Assembly (NCBI GenBank): GCA_002869065.1
Contig: PKTR01000001.1
Coordinates: 425,118-489,117 of the forward strand
Reading direction: 5' to 3'
Length of the DNA: 64,000 bases
From: Hyphomicrobiales bacterium
GTDB taxonomy: Bacteria; Pseudomonadota; Alphaproteobacteria; Rhizobiales; Rhodobiaceae
Shown here: one piece after another, positions 27,801 to 34,750 of the stretch
How the letters are laid out: each line of letters opens with the position of its first letter
Numbering within the stretch: the first letter of the stretch is position 1
Notes under the pieces: generated by a model
Databases searched by the model: none
Told to the model about the DNA's origin: nothing
Seen by the model: only the letters and a program-made list of their open reading frames with translations
Translations under genes and position numbers: made by a program

Positions 27801-30221
27801 TTTGGCAGCCACTACGTGACGATTGGCAACAGCTTCATCGGGACGGCCCTGCCGAGCGTCGGGATCGACCGGACCGACGATCTAGGCGGCAATACGCTGA
27901 ACGGCGGCGATGCGATGCTTGGCGAGTTGCTCGACAATGGCGGCACGGTGCTGACCCTGTCGCCGCTCGACGGCAGCCCGGTCATCGGCATGGGCAGCGA
28001 CACCCTCTTGCGCGCCGATCAGTTCGACGTCGACGGCGATGGCGTAACGAACGAACTCCTGCCGCAGGATGGGCGCGGCGCAGCCCGAATCGTCGGCATC
28101 CTCGACGCCGGTGCGGTCGAGCGGGTGGAGGATGAAGATATCGGCGGCACCGCGGCTGCCAACACCATTGCCGGCGGAGCCGGTTTCGACACGCTCACCG
28201 GTTACGGCGGCAACGACACGCTGGAAGGCGGCGCCGATGACGACACGCTCAATGGCGGTGACGACAATGACAGCCTCGACGGCGGCTCTGGCGCGGACTC
28301 AATGTCCGGCGGCGCCGGCGATGATACCTATGTTGTCGACGATGCCGGCGACGTGGTTTCCGAGGCCGGCGGGTCCGGAAACGATCTCGTCAAATCGTCG
28401 ATCGACTACATTCTTGGTGGCGGCCTTGAAAACCTCTCGCTTCTGGGATCGGGCAGCCTTTCGGGTACGGGCACCAATGCCGCAAACGCGATCACCGGCA
28501 ATAGCGGCAACAACACCCTTTCCGGCCTTGGTGGCGACGACACGCTCGACGGCGCTGATGGCAACGATACGCTCGACGGCGGCAATGGCGCCGACAGCAT
28601 GTCGGGCGGCAACGGTAAGGATGAACTGAACGGCGGCGCCCATGACGACACGCTCAATGGCGGTGCGGACAGTGACACGCTCGACGGCGGCAATGGCGCC
28701 GATAGTATGTTGGGCGGCAACGGCGACGACACCTATATTGTCGACAATGCCGGTGACGTTGTTTCCGAAGCCGGTGGCTCCGGTCACGATCTCGTCAAAT
28801 CGGCGGTCGACTTCATTCTCGGCGGCGGTCTCGAGGACCTGACGCTTCTCGGTGCTGGCAATCGTTCGGGCACCGGCACCAACACCGCAAACACGATCAC
28901 CGGCAATAACGGCGCCAATGCTCTTTCGGGTCTTGGTGGTGACGACACGCTCATCGGCCTTGGTGGCAACGACACGCTCGACGGCGCCAATGGCAACGAC
29001 AGCATGTCGGGCGGCAACGGCAATGACGAGCTGAATGGCGGCGCCAACGACGACACGCTCGACGGCGGTGGCGGCAACGACACCGCGGTCTTCAACGGTA
29101 GCGGCAAGATCACCGTCGACCTGCAGAAGACCGGTGGTCAGAACACCGGGCAGGGCACAGACAGGCTCATCAACATCGAGAACGTCACGTCGGGAAACGG
29201 CAACGACCAGCTTACCGGGACTGGCGCAGGCAACACGCTCATCGGCAATGGTGGCAACGACACGCTGATCGGCCTCAACGGCAACGACATTCTCGAGGGC
29301 GGCAACGGCAACGATGAGCTCAATGGCGGCAATCAGAACGACACGCTGAATGGCGGTGGCGGCAATGATACGGTTCTGTTCACCGGCACTGGCAGGGTGA
29401 CTGTGGATCTGCGCACGACCGCGAGCCAGAACACCGGACAGGGCTCCGACAAGCTCCTCAACATCGAGAATGTCACCTCGGGCGGCGGTAACGACAAGCT
29501 GACCGGTAACGGTGGTGGCAACACGCTCATCGGCAACAACGGCAACGACGCACTGTTCGGTCTCGGCGCCCAGGACGTTCTGCGCGGCGGTGGCGGCAAC
29601 GACACGCTGAACGGCGGCACCCAGCACGACACGCTGGATGGCGGTGGTGGTGTCGACACCGCGATCTTCTCCGGCAACGGCAAGATCACCGTCGATCTGC
29701 GCAAGACCGGCATCCAGAACACCGGGCAGGGGAACGACAAGCTCCTCAACATCGAAAACGTCACGTCGGGAGGTGGCAACGACAAGCTGACCGGCAAGGG
29801 CAACAACAACGTCCTTAATAGCAACAACGGCCATGACACCCTTAGCGGTCTCGACGGCAAGGACACGCTGCTTGGCGGTGGCGGCAACGACAAGCTGTTC
29901 GGCGGCAATCAGAACGATGTTCTCAAGGGCGGTGCTGGCGCCGACACGCTACGCGGCGATGCGGGCAACGATCAGCTGTATGGTCAGGGCGGTCCCGACA
30001 CCTTCGTCTTCGATGACGGCTTCGGCAAGGACCGGATCCTCGACTACAACGACAACGCCGACACGATCGATCTGCGGCCTTACAGCGGGCTCGCCAATTT
30101 CGGCGACTTGACCATTCGCAGCAATGCCAACGGCGATGCGGTCATCGACCTCGGCACTGACGAGATCACCCTCGTCGGCGTCAACAAGTCGGTCCTTGAC
30201 GCGAGCGACTTCTTGATCTGA
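24846..30221 (+). CDS. RTX protein B: paralog of A with three beta-helix units and a longer RTX region
   Basis: The 1791-residue protein has the same plan as A. Beta-helix units start near residues 1, 355 and 713, each with the LSLREA motif and a DGDxDGDDKADITISG segment; the third ends in a DGSPVIGMGSDTLLRADQFD-type stretch close to A's third unit. The RTX region (about 1098-1716) adds two copies of a block absent from A (GDDTYVVDDAGDVVSEAGGS with ILGGGLENLSLLGSG, then SGTGTNAANAITGN), the common hemolysin-type VENLTL repeat. Then come four TVDL-type spacers with GNDTL repeats and a C-terminus almost identical to A's, ending DASDFLI. It should be a Ca-binding type I secretion substrate. A and B look like products of tandem duplication followed by divergence of the N-terminal units. 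Confidence 0.88.
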   Translation: MATYTVTTNLDEVIGGSYAADKADGDGLSLREAIHWANQASGADTVNFDASLAGTTLVLTQGQQIYIYDDITIDGDVNGDDKADITISGDADQNGTLDVNDDRIFNVASSSSATFNSLTLDGGYASSFGGLIFGATGTTITVNDSTLTNGTAYGKGGAIGSVGTINVTNSLISDSTGSYGGAISVGTNQTATIVQSTFTGNTATNDGGAIQAGYNSTVSIDNSTIVGNNAQGGGGGIDFYNAAVTINSTVISTNTATGSGANIGKSGAGGTLTVGTSFMGTQVQTDGLASTSGGNAFGNDPGLGLLADNGGTTQTFMPDFDSPLVNEGSNGQSLTNDANGNSRVVMGDAAIGASEFQLVVTTADDEARGTSFADDVNDGDGLSLREALWWAGTGDTITFDASLKGSTITLGGGSSGYLSITTDMTIDGDVDGDDKADITISGDSNGNSIADNGDARIFNISNSGTDVTLESLNITNGFSSASGGAILVGPGTTLNLVNSTVSNSAASSNGGAISNLGTLNITNSLLTGNSAGSSGGAIYVSNDDSLSLENTTIHGNTGAYGSGAIHTMTGVTMDISNSTITGNATTSGSAGGVRIGGNGTVTIANSVIAENSATFGANDDLIEGGTNTVAVHNSAFSSLSGLSFDIDVNNTASATLGLGALQDNGGPVMTRALDAGSVLINAGNNSFVSGGNTTDANGNDRITAGTVDIGATEFGLVVDTTSDTGNDGTVDGLLAVDANDGGGLSLREAIAHAEDGDLITFDASLLGSTITLANGQISMTQDIEIDGDIDGDDKADITISGGGAGRILDIDSAADATIRSLTLTQGDASGDGGAIRTANGSGLTLIDSTVSDSTASADGGGIFAAGALTLVNSTISGNEAGVEGGGLVVGDDTEILGSTIYGNTAGKAGGGIDVRSYYPSYQSVTIRNSTIAGNVVTATDHSGYGGYGGGIRLYSYADISITNSIVANNTALAESDIGHNSLAPGFGSHYVTIGNSFIGTALPSVGIDRTDDLGGNTLNGGDAMLGELLDNGGTVLTLSPLDGSPVIGMGSDTLLRADQFDVDGDGVTNELLPQDGRGAARIVGILDAGAVERVEDEDIGGTAAANTIAGGAGFDTLTGYGGNDTLEGGADDDTLNGGDDNDSLDGGSGADSMSGGAGDDTYVVDDAGDVVSEAGGSGNDLVKSSIDYILGGGLENLSLLGSGSLSGTGTNAANAITGNSGNNTLSGLGGDDTLDGADGNDTLDGGNGADSMSGGNGKDELNGGAHDDTLNGGADSDTLDGGNGADSMLGGNGDDTYIVDNAGDVVSEAGGSGHDLVKSAVDFILGGGLEDLTLLGAGNRSGTGTNTANTITGNNGANALSGLGGDDTLIGLGGNDTLDGANGNDSMSGGNGNDELNGGANDDTLDGGGGNDTAVFNGSGKITVDLQKTGGQNTGQGTDRLINIENVTSGNGNDQLTGTGAGNTLIGNGGNDTLIGLNGNDILEGGNGNDELNGGNQNDTLNGGGGNDTVLFTGTGRVTVDLRTTASQNTGQGSDKLLNIENVTSGGGNDKLTGNGGGNTLIGNNGNDALFGLGAQDVLRGGGGNDTLNGGTQHDTLDGGGGVDTAIFSGNGKITVDLRKTGIQNTGQGNDKLLNIENVTSGGGNDKLTGKGNNNVLNSNNGHDTLSGLDGKDTLLGGGGNDKLFGGNQNDVLKGGAGADTLRGDAGNDQLYGQGGPDTFVFDDGFGKDRILDYNDNADTIDLRPYSGLANFGDLTIRSNANGDAVIDLGTDEITLVGVNKSVLDASDFLI

Positions 30222-30517
30222 CGGGTTGCCTGGACGAGGAAAAAATTCCGCGAAGCGGAGACGGGAAGCCGCATCCTGAGGCTGTATAGGGGGACGTTAA
30301 CCCGGGTAAATCCGGTTTAACGTTCTGCCATGTATTGGCCCAACGGTGCGTTAACCTTGTTGTGCAAGGACGAATATATATAACCTATTGAAAACGCGTG
30401 CAAAACGGCGAATTTAGTAGGATCGCGGAGGTGAAGAAACCGGTCCAATTTTCGATAAATTAAGACCCGCTGATATACGTTTCCGGGGTCTTCAAGCGAA
30501 CTCCCCGGAATATACTT
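30222..30517. promoter_or_regulatory. regulatory intergenic region before RTX gene C
   Basis: This AT-rich spacer holds an imperfect palindrome at 30294-30323 (ACGTTAACCCGG ... CCGGTTTAACGT). A possible promoter follows, with TTGTTG near 30358 and TATAAC near 30380, about 16 bases apart. Right before the start codon is a perfect 8-bp inverted repeat (listed separately). Confidence 0.4.
30481..30510 (+). promoter_or_regulatory. 5'-UTR hairpin covering the ribosome site of RTX gene C
   Basis: TTCCGGGG (30481-30488) and CCCCGGAA (30503-30510) are exact reverse complements with a 14-base loop. The 3' arm ends 7 bases before the ATG at 30518 and contains GGAA, the only Shine-Dalgarno-like bases there. 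Pairing would hide the ribosome site, so translation may be controlled by this structure or by something that binds it. Confidence 0.45.
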
Positions 30518-32665
30518 ATGATTGCAATTGCAGGAACCGCCGACTCCGACGTTCTCGCCGGGACCGCTGGTTCGAATGTCATCGACGGCCTCGCTGGCGA
30601 CGACACCATCACGACATCTCTCGGCAAGGACACCGTCGCCGGCGGGGCGGGACACGACACGCTCGTCGTCGATTGGTCGGATGCACTGGACAGCGTGGTT
30701 TTTTGGAACTCCCAGGGCTATGTCCGCGACGGTCTCGGCGGTTTGTCGGAGGCCAGCCGGTCGGTCGAAACACGGGATGTGGAGAGCTTCGACATCATCA
30801 CCGGGGCCGGCAACGACATCATTCGGACCGGAGCCTATTCCGACACGGTCGATGGTGGCGAGGGCTTCGACATGGTCCAGTTCGCCGGCCTGCGCAGCGA
30901 CTACAGGATCGATGTTTCCGGCGATGAAATCACCGTCGAAAACATCGCGTCCGGCGCCGTCGATGTGATTTCGCACGTCGAGGCATTCGCCTTCGACGAT
31001 GCCTTCCAGATGGTCGGCGAGGTCGCACTCGAGGCGCCGACGGACCTTTCTCTCGACGTAACCGAGATTGCCGAGAACGCACCCGCGGGGACGCGCGTCG
31101 CGACCGTCAGTGTCACCGATCACAATGCTTCAGATTCCCACGCCTTCGTTCTCGTCGACGATGCGGGCGGCACCTTCGCGATCGACGCCGACGGCGTGAT
31201 TACCGTCGCCGACAACGCCTTGCTCGACTTTGAAGCCAATCCGGCCCTCGATATCACCATTGAGGTGACCGACAGCGGCGGGCTGACCTACACCGAAACC
31301 GTGACGATCACCGTGACCGATGTCATCGGCGAAGTGCTCGTCGGATCGAGTGGCGCGGATACGCTGAATGGCGGTGCTGGTGCCGACACGATCGCCGGGG
31401 TGGGCGGCAATGACGTCATCGATGGCGGCGACAATGACGACCTTTTGAACGGTGGCAACGGCGACGACACGCTCTACGGCGGCGCCGGCGACGACATGCT
31501 GGTCGGCGGCGCCGGGTCGGACATCCTGATTGGCGGCGAACGCACGGATACGGCGGTCTTCTCGGGCAACCGCGCGGACTATCGGGTCCAAAGGCTCGCG
31601 GATGGATATGCGATCGAGCACGTCGCCAGCGGTGCGGTCGACACCGTGACCGGCGTCGAGGAACTCGCGTTCGATGATGGAACCTGGCTGGCGGCGGATA
31701 GCCTCAACGATGCGCCGTACGACCTGCTGCTCGACGACGCTACGGTCAACGAAAACAGCGCTGCGGGCACCAAGATCGGCACCATCACGGTCCGCGACCC
31801 CGATGTCGGCGATGCCCATTCCTTCAGCCTGATCGACGACGCCGGCGGTGCCTTTGCGATCAATGCCAGCGGGGTCGTCACCGTTGCGAACCCCAGGCTG
31901 CTCGACTACGAGACGGTCAGGACCCTCAACATCGTCGTCAAGGTCACCGATGACGGAGGGCTCAGCTATACGAAGAAGTTTGGTATCGCGATCAACGATA
32001 TCGTCGGGGAAGCGCTCTCTGGCAGCGCTGCCGACGAACGCCTTTATGGCAGTGCCGGTAGCGACACCATCATCGGTGGTGGGGGGGCTGACTACGTCTG
32101 TTCCGGGTCCGACGCCGATACCCTTAAAGGCGGCGGCGGCAACGACACCTTGGTCGGAGGGGGCGGAGCGGATGTCCTTGACGGTGCGACCGGCGCCGAC
32201 CTGCTGCTGGGCGGGAACCACAATGACGTGCTCCGCGGTGGAGCCGGCAACGACACGCTGGGCGGCCATAGCGGCAACGACAAGCTTTTTGGATTCAACG
32301 GCAACGATGTGTTGTTTGGCGGCAGCGGAGCCGACTGGATGGCCGGCGGCGGGCACAACGACGTCCTGAAAGGCGGGGCGGGCAACGACACGTTGCGCGG
32401 CGATACCGGCAACGACAGGCTTTTCGGCGAAGGTGGCGCCGACATGTTCGTGTTCGACGACGGCTTCGGCCGGGACCGGATCATGGATTTCAGGGATGGC
32501 GTCGATACGATCAACCTGCGCCCCTATGCGGGGCTGAGGAAATTTTCAGACCTCACCATCCGCGAAAACAAGGCCGGCGACGCCGTCGTCGATCTCGGCT
32601 CCGATGAGATTACCCTGGTCGGCGTCGACAAGGCCGATCTTGATGCCAGCGACTTCCTGATCTGA
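30518..32665 (+). CDS. RTX protein C: two cadherin-like domains with RTX repeats
   Basis: 715 residues with no Sec signal. It starts MIAIAGTADSDVLAGTAGSN, an RTX-type cap, followed by a VDWS...VVF segment and GNDIIRTGAYSDTVDGG. Cadherin-like domains lie at about 172-269 (LSLDVTEIAENAPAGTRVAT to DITIEVTDSGGLTYTE) and 394-497, each with the LDxE/Y, VxDxDxGDxHxF and F-x-I-D/N-x-x-G-x-I/V-T-V-A signatures. RTX GNDTLxGG repeats follow each. The C-terminus (DMFVFDDGFGRDRIMDF to DASDFLI) is homologous to those of A and B. The N-terminal module and cadherin-RTX order also recur in the last third of the giant protein E. It is predicted to be a secreted Ca-binding protein, possibly adhesive. Confidence 0.87.
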   Translation: MIAIAGTADSDVLAGTAGSNVIDGLAGDDTITTSLGKDTVAGGAGHDTLVVDWSDALDSVVFWNSQGYVRDGLGGLSEASRSVETRDVESFDIITGAGNDIIRTGAYSDTVDGGEGFDMVQFAGLRSDYRIDVSGDEITVENIASGAVDVISHVEAFAFDDAFQMVGEVALEAPTDLSLDVTEIAENAPAGTRVATVSVTDHNASDSHAFVLVDDAGGTFAIDADGVITVADNALLDFEANPALDITIEVTDSGGLTYTETVTITVTDVIGEVLVGSSGADTLNGGAGADTIAGVGGNDVIDGGDNDDLLNGGNGDDTLYGGAGDDMLVGGAGSDILIGGERTDTAVFSGNRADYRVQRLADGYAIEHVASGAVDTVTGVEELAFDDGTWLAADSLNDAPYDLLLDDATVNENSAAGTKIGTITVRDPDVGDAHSFSLIDDAGGAFAINASGVVTVANPRLLDYETVRTLNIVVKVTDDGGLSYTKKFGIAINDIVGEALSGSAADERLYGSAGSDTIIGGGGADYVCSGSDADTLKGGGGNDTLVGGGGADVLDGATGADLLLGGNHNDVLRGGAGNDTLGGHSGNDKLFGFNGNDVLFGGSGADWMAGGGHNDVLKGGAGNDTLRGDTGNDRLFGEGGADMFVFDDGFGRDRIMDFRDGVDTINLRPYAGLRKFSDLTIRENKAGDAVVDLGSDEITLVGVDKADLDASDFLI

Positions 32666-32697
32666 AAAACCGCGCGTTTCTCACCGCGGGGGAACAT

Positions 32698-32749
32698 CAC
32701 TGGATATCCTGTCCTGTCGCGGTGATGGAACGAGTTGGGATATCCAGTG
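32698..32749. repeat. perfect 12-bp inverted repeat between convergent genes
   Basis: CACTGGATATCC (32698-32709) and GGATATCCAGTG (32738-32749) are exact complements with a 28-base loop, placed between convergent RTX gene C and the MBL-fold gene. There is no T-run. It may be a bidirectional terminator or mark the edge of the lower-GC block that follows. Confidence 0.6.
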
Positions 32750-32813
32750 TTTGCCGAACGGTATTTTGAAGCAGGGCGAAGGTGCCTGGTTTCCGGGTCA
32801 CCCCATGCTGTCT

Positions 32814-33953
32814 TCACATCAAATTCAACCCGGTGAAGATGTCGACTGGTTTGAGAACCGGCAGAAACTTGATCTCGACCTTTCGATCGCTCGTCGTGGC
32901 CAATTTTTGATAGTGCCGAAGGGTGATGTCGGCCAGATTCAGGCCGGGTGCGAGATGGCCGCCCGGGTCTTCAGGTAATGGGTGCGTGTCACTGTCCCAA
33001 TGGACCGGCAGAACGCGCCGGACCCTGCGCTCGCTGACGGTACGACTCCAGTACTGCTCTCTGTACTCGGAGCTTTTGATTCCCAAGCCGGAAATACCCA
33101 GCATAGCGACATCGGCGTTGCCTGCACGATCCAGTTGGTTGGTGATTTCGCCGGTGCTTGGAACAATCAATAACTTCCGCTTTCGGTGTGTGATGAGCGC
33201 GGTGAGTGTGGAACCTTCTTTCATCTTCCACAGATGCGCGGGAAACGAAAAACGGGGCTCAACCTCGCCTGTCGCAACACACGTGAGAAGGGACTCGACA
33301 TGCGGCGTCGGGAAGAGCTGGACGGTAAATTCGCCGAAGCGGCACGTATTTTCTTTGCAGGGTTTTAGTTTGGAGGGTGCCGTTCCCGAAGGGTCGACAA
33401 AAAGCGTTTCGCGCCAGTCATATTCGACCTCGTTGGCACCTTCCAGCTCCGTCGAGGCTTCTCGAATTCGCCGGATGCTGGAGTCGCCGACCAAAAATGA
33501 GCTCATTCGCGCGGCAACGAGTGGAGCATCCAGCGCGTGGTCGTAGTGGGCGTGGAGTGGGATGACAGCAGCAAGGCCGCGAATCTCAGCTGGGGATGAA
33601 CATTGGTCGGGAGTTTTCTCGCTGGTGCCCGCGCAATGTCCGCGTTCGGCGCCAGCTTTGGCAAGCAGGTCCGGAATGTCTTCAATCTTTGGGGAAACTC
33701 TGCGGACCAGCCAGTGCTTCTGCCGCGACAGGAACCCGTCGATCATGATCTGCGTCTTGCCGTCGTCAAGCAGGACTGAGGTGACACCAAGGAAGGTCGC
33801 TTTGACGTCACCCTTGCGTCCGCTTTCGTGCAGCTGATGGTCCGGGTTGTCGGCGAGTTCCGACAGGTAGCCGGTACAGCCAACCGGCGCGATCGCAAGA
33901 ATGGACAAGGAAAGGGCTATTGTTATCGCAAGTTTCAATTGACGTTTTCTCAT
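32814..33953 (-). CDS. metallo-beta-lactamase-fold protein with N-terminal membrane/lipoprotein-like signal
   Basis: 379 residues from ATG 33953 (MRKRQLKLAITIAL). The N-terminus is a hydrophobic signal ending IAPVGC (Cys26), which could be a lipoprotein signal although the lipobox is not canonical. The catalytic domain has LGVTSVLLDDGKTQIMIDG, the metal motif H-A-H-Y-D-H at residues 134-139 and later histidines in TPHVESL and VLPVHWDSD, a full set for an MBL hydrolase of the UlaG/RomA-like branch. It should act in the periplasm or at the membrane; the substrate is unknown. An upstream in-frame start at 34040 is less likely. It lies 87 bases after the DM9 gene on the same strand, so the two probably form one operon. 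Base composition is clearly less GC-rich than the RTX genes beside it. Confidence 0.78.
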   Translation of the reverse strand: MRKRQLKLAITIALSLSILAIAPVGCTGYLSELADNPDHQLHESGRKGDVKATFLGVTSVLLDDGKTQIMIDGFLSRQKHWLVRRVSPKIEDIPDLLAKAGAERGHCAGTSEKTPDQCSSPAEIRGLAAVIPLHAHYDHALDAPLVAARMSSFLVGDSSIRRIREASTELEGANEVEYDWRETLFVDPSGTAPSKLKPCKENTCRFGEFTVQLFPTPHVESLLTCVATGEVEPRFSFPAHLWKMKEGSTLTALITHRKRKLLIVPSTGEITNQLDRAGNADVAMLGISGLGIKSSEYREQYWSRTVSERRVRRVLPVHWDSDTHPLPEDPGGHLAPGLNLADITLRHYQKLATTSDRKVEIKFLPVLKPVDIFTGLNLM

Positions 33954-34040
33954 GGCGGTATCGTGTCTGAAAATCACTATTGTTTCGCTTGAAATCTCGG
34001 TGGTGGCTGCGGGAACCAGCCACCACGATCCTTCGACCAA

Positions 34041-34628
34041 TCATTTTCTGACGAGTACCTCATATCCACTTAATGCTCGTTCATGATCACCATATCCGAT
34101 GAAGCATGCTTTTGATGATGGTATTAGCTTGCCAGGATGGAGACCGCCTTCCCATGGAATCCGACACACAACTTGGCGTTCATTATCATTGAAACCTCGC
34201 ACCGCACCTGCCGGTACTTCGCCGTTGGAAGCCTCCACCCAATGGAAGTCGCTCGGGTTTTCCGGGGCAAATACCACATGTTTTTTGCAATCCACTTCTT
34301 TGCCGCCATAAGAATAGGTTGCTCCTTCTCTTAGGTGGGTTCCAGCTTTCCCAATGTGCCACTTCTTGTCGCTAATACGGGGTGTACCCGGCCTCGGAGA
34401 AACCGTGCCATTTTCGTTGATAACGGCGCGAATACTGAACTCCCAATCACGCCGTGCACATTGAGTAACGAAAAACTGCCTTCCATCTGCTTCCCATCCG
34501 GCCGGAAAGTTGTGGGGAAAGCTATGCTTGTTGAATGGGCCTTTCCACTCCGCGGTTGCGCCGGTGGTTGCGGCGATAAGCGATAGCGCCGCAGCTACGA
34601 AACGTATGTTGCGTGTCACAGACGACAT
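34041..34628 (-). CDS. secreted DM9 (DUF3421)-type protein
   Basis: 195 residues with a signal peptide (MSSVTRNIRFVAAALSLIAA, cleavage after TGATA near residue 26). Residues 130-192 match the DM9/DUF3421 pattern: WVEASNGEVPAGAVRGF, then VCRIPWEGGLHPGKLIP, IGYGDHE and a terminal YEVL. Residues 43-115 look like a more diverged DM9 half (GWEADGRQFFVTQCARRDWE, then a GK segment and YSYGGKEVDC). DM9 proteins are best known from invertebrates, where some bind mannose-type glycans. Four cysteines of the mature protein could form disulfides. The start at 34628 has AGGAG 7 bases upstream. It is the promoter-proximal gene of the DM9-MBL pair and faces the HTH/hydrolase gene across 122 bases. Ligand and role are unknown. 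Confidence 0.72.
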   Translation of the reverse strand: MSSVTRNIRFVAAALSLIAATTGATAEWKGPFNKHSFPHNFPAGWEADGRQFFVTQCARRDWEFSIRAVINENGTVSPRPGTPRISDKKWHIGKAGTHLREGATYSYGGKEVDCKKHVVFAPENPSDFHWVEASNGEVPAGAVRGFNDNERQVVCRIPWEGGLHPGKLIPSSKACFIGYGDHERALSGYEVLVRK

Positions 34629-34750
34629 GGTTCTTCTCCTCTTCAAGTTGAATGCCGTCGTAGTAGGTCATCGAATTTGCGGCGGGCCATGTGACAAATG
34701 ACATATGGGTGCAAAGTTTCCCGGTTTCGCGGTAGAGTTTCGGTGGGGAG
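34629..34750. promoter_or_regulatory. divergent promoter region between the DM9 and HTH/hydrolase genes
   Basis: The 122-base spacer separates divergent starts and must carry both promoters. It is AT-richer than the surroundings (TTCAAGTTGAATGCCG near 34643). No exact operator palindrome stands out beyond TTCAA/TTGAA at 34643-34652. GGGGAGATGAAGGGGGGGC precedes or overlaps the plus-strand start. Confidence 0.4.

Noticed and set aside
28299-29834. 511-codon minus-strand frame opposite the RTX repeats of gene B, and similar frames opposite gene E
   Set aside because: Repeat codons read backwards give Val/Ala-rich periodic peptides; no start sites or domains support them.
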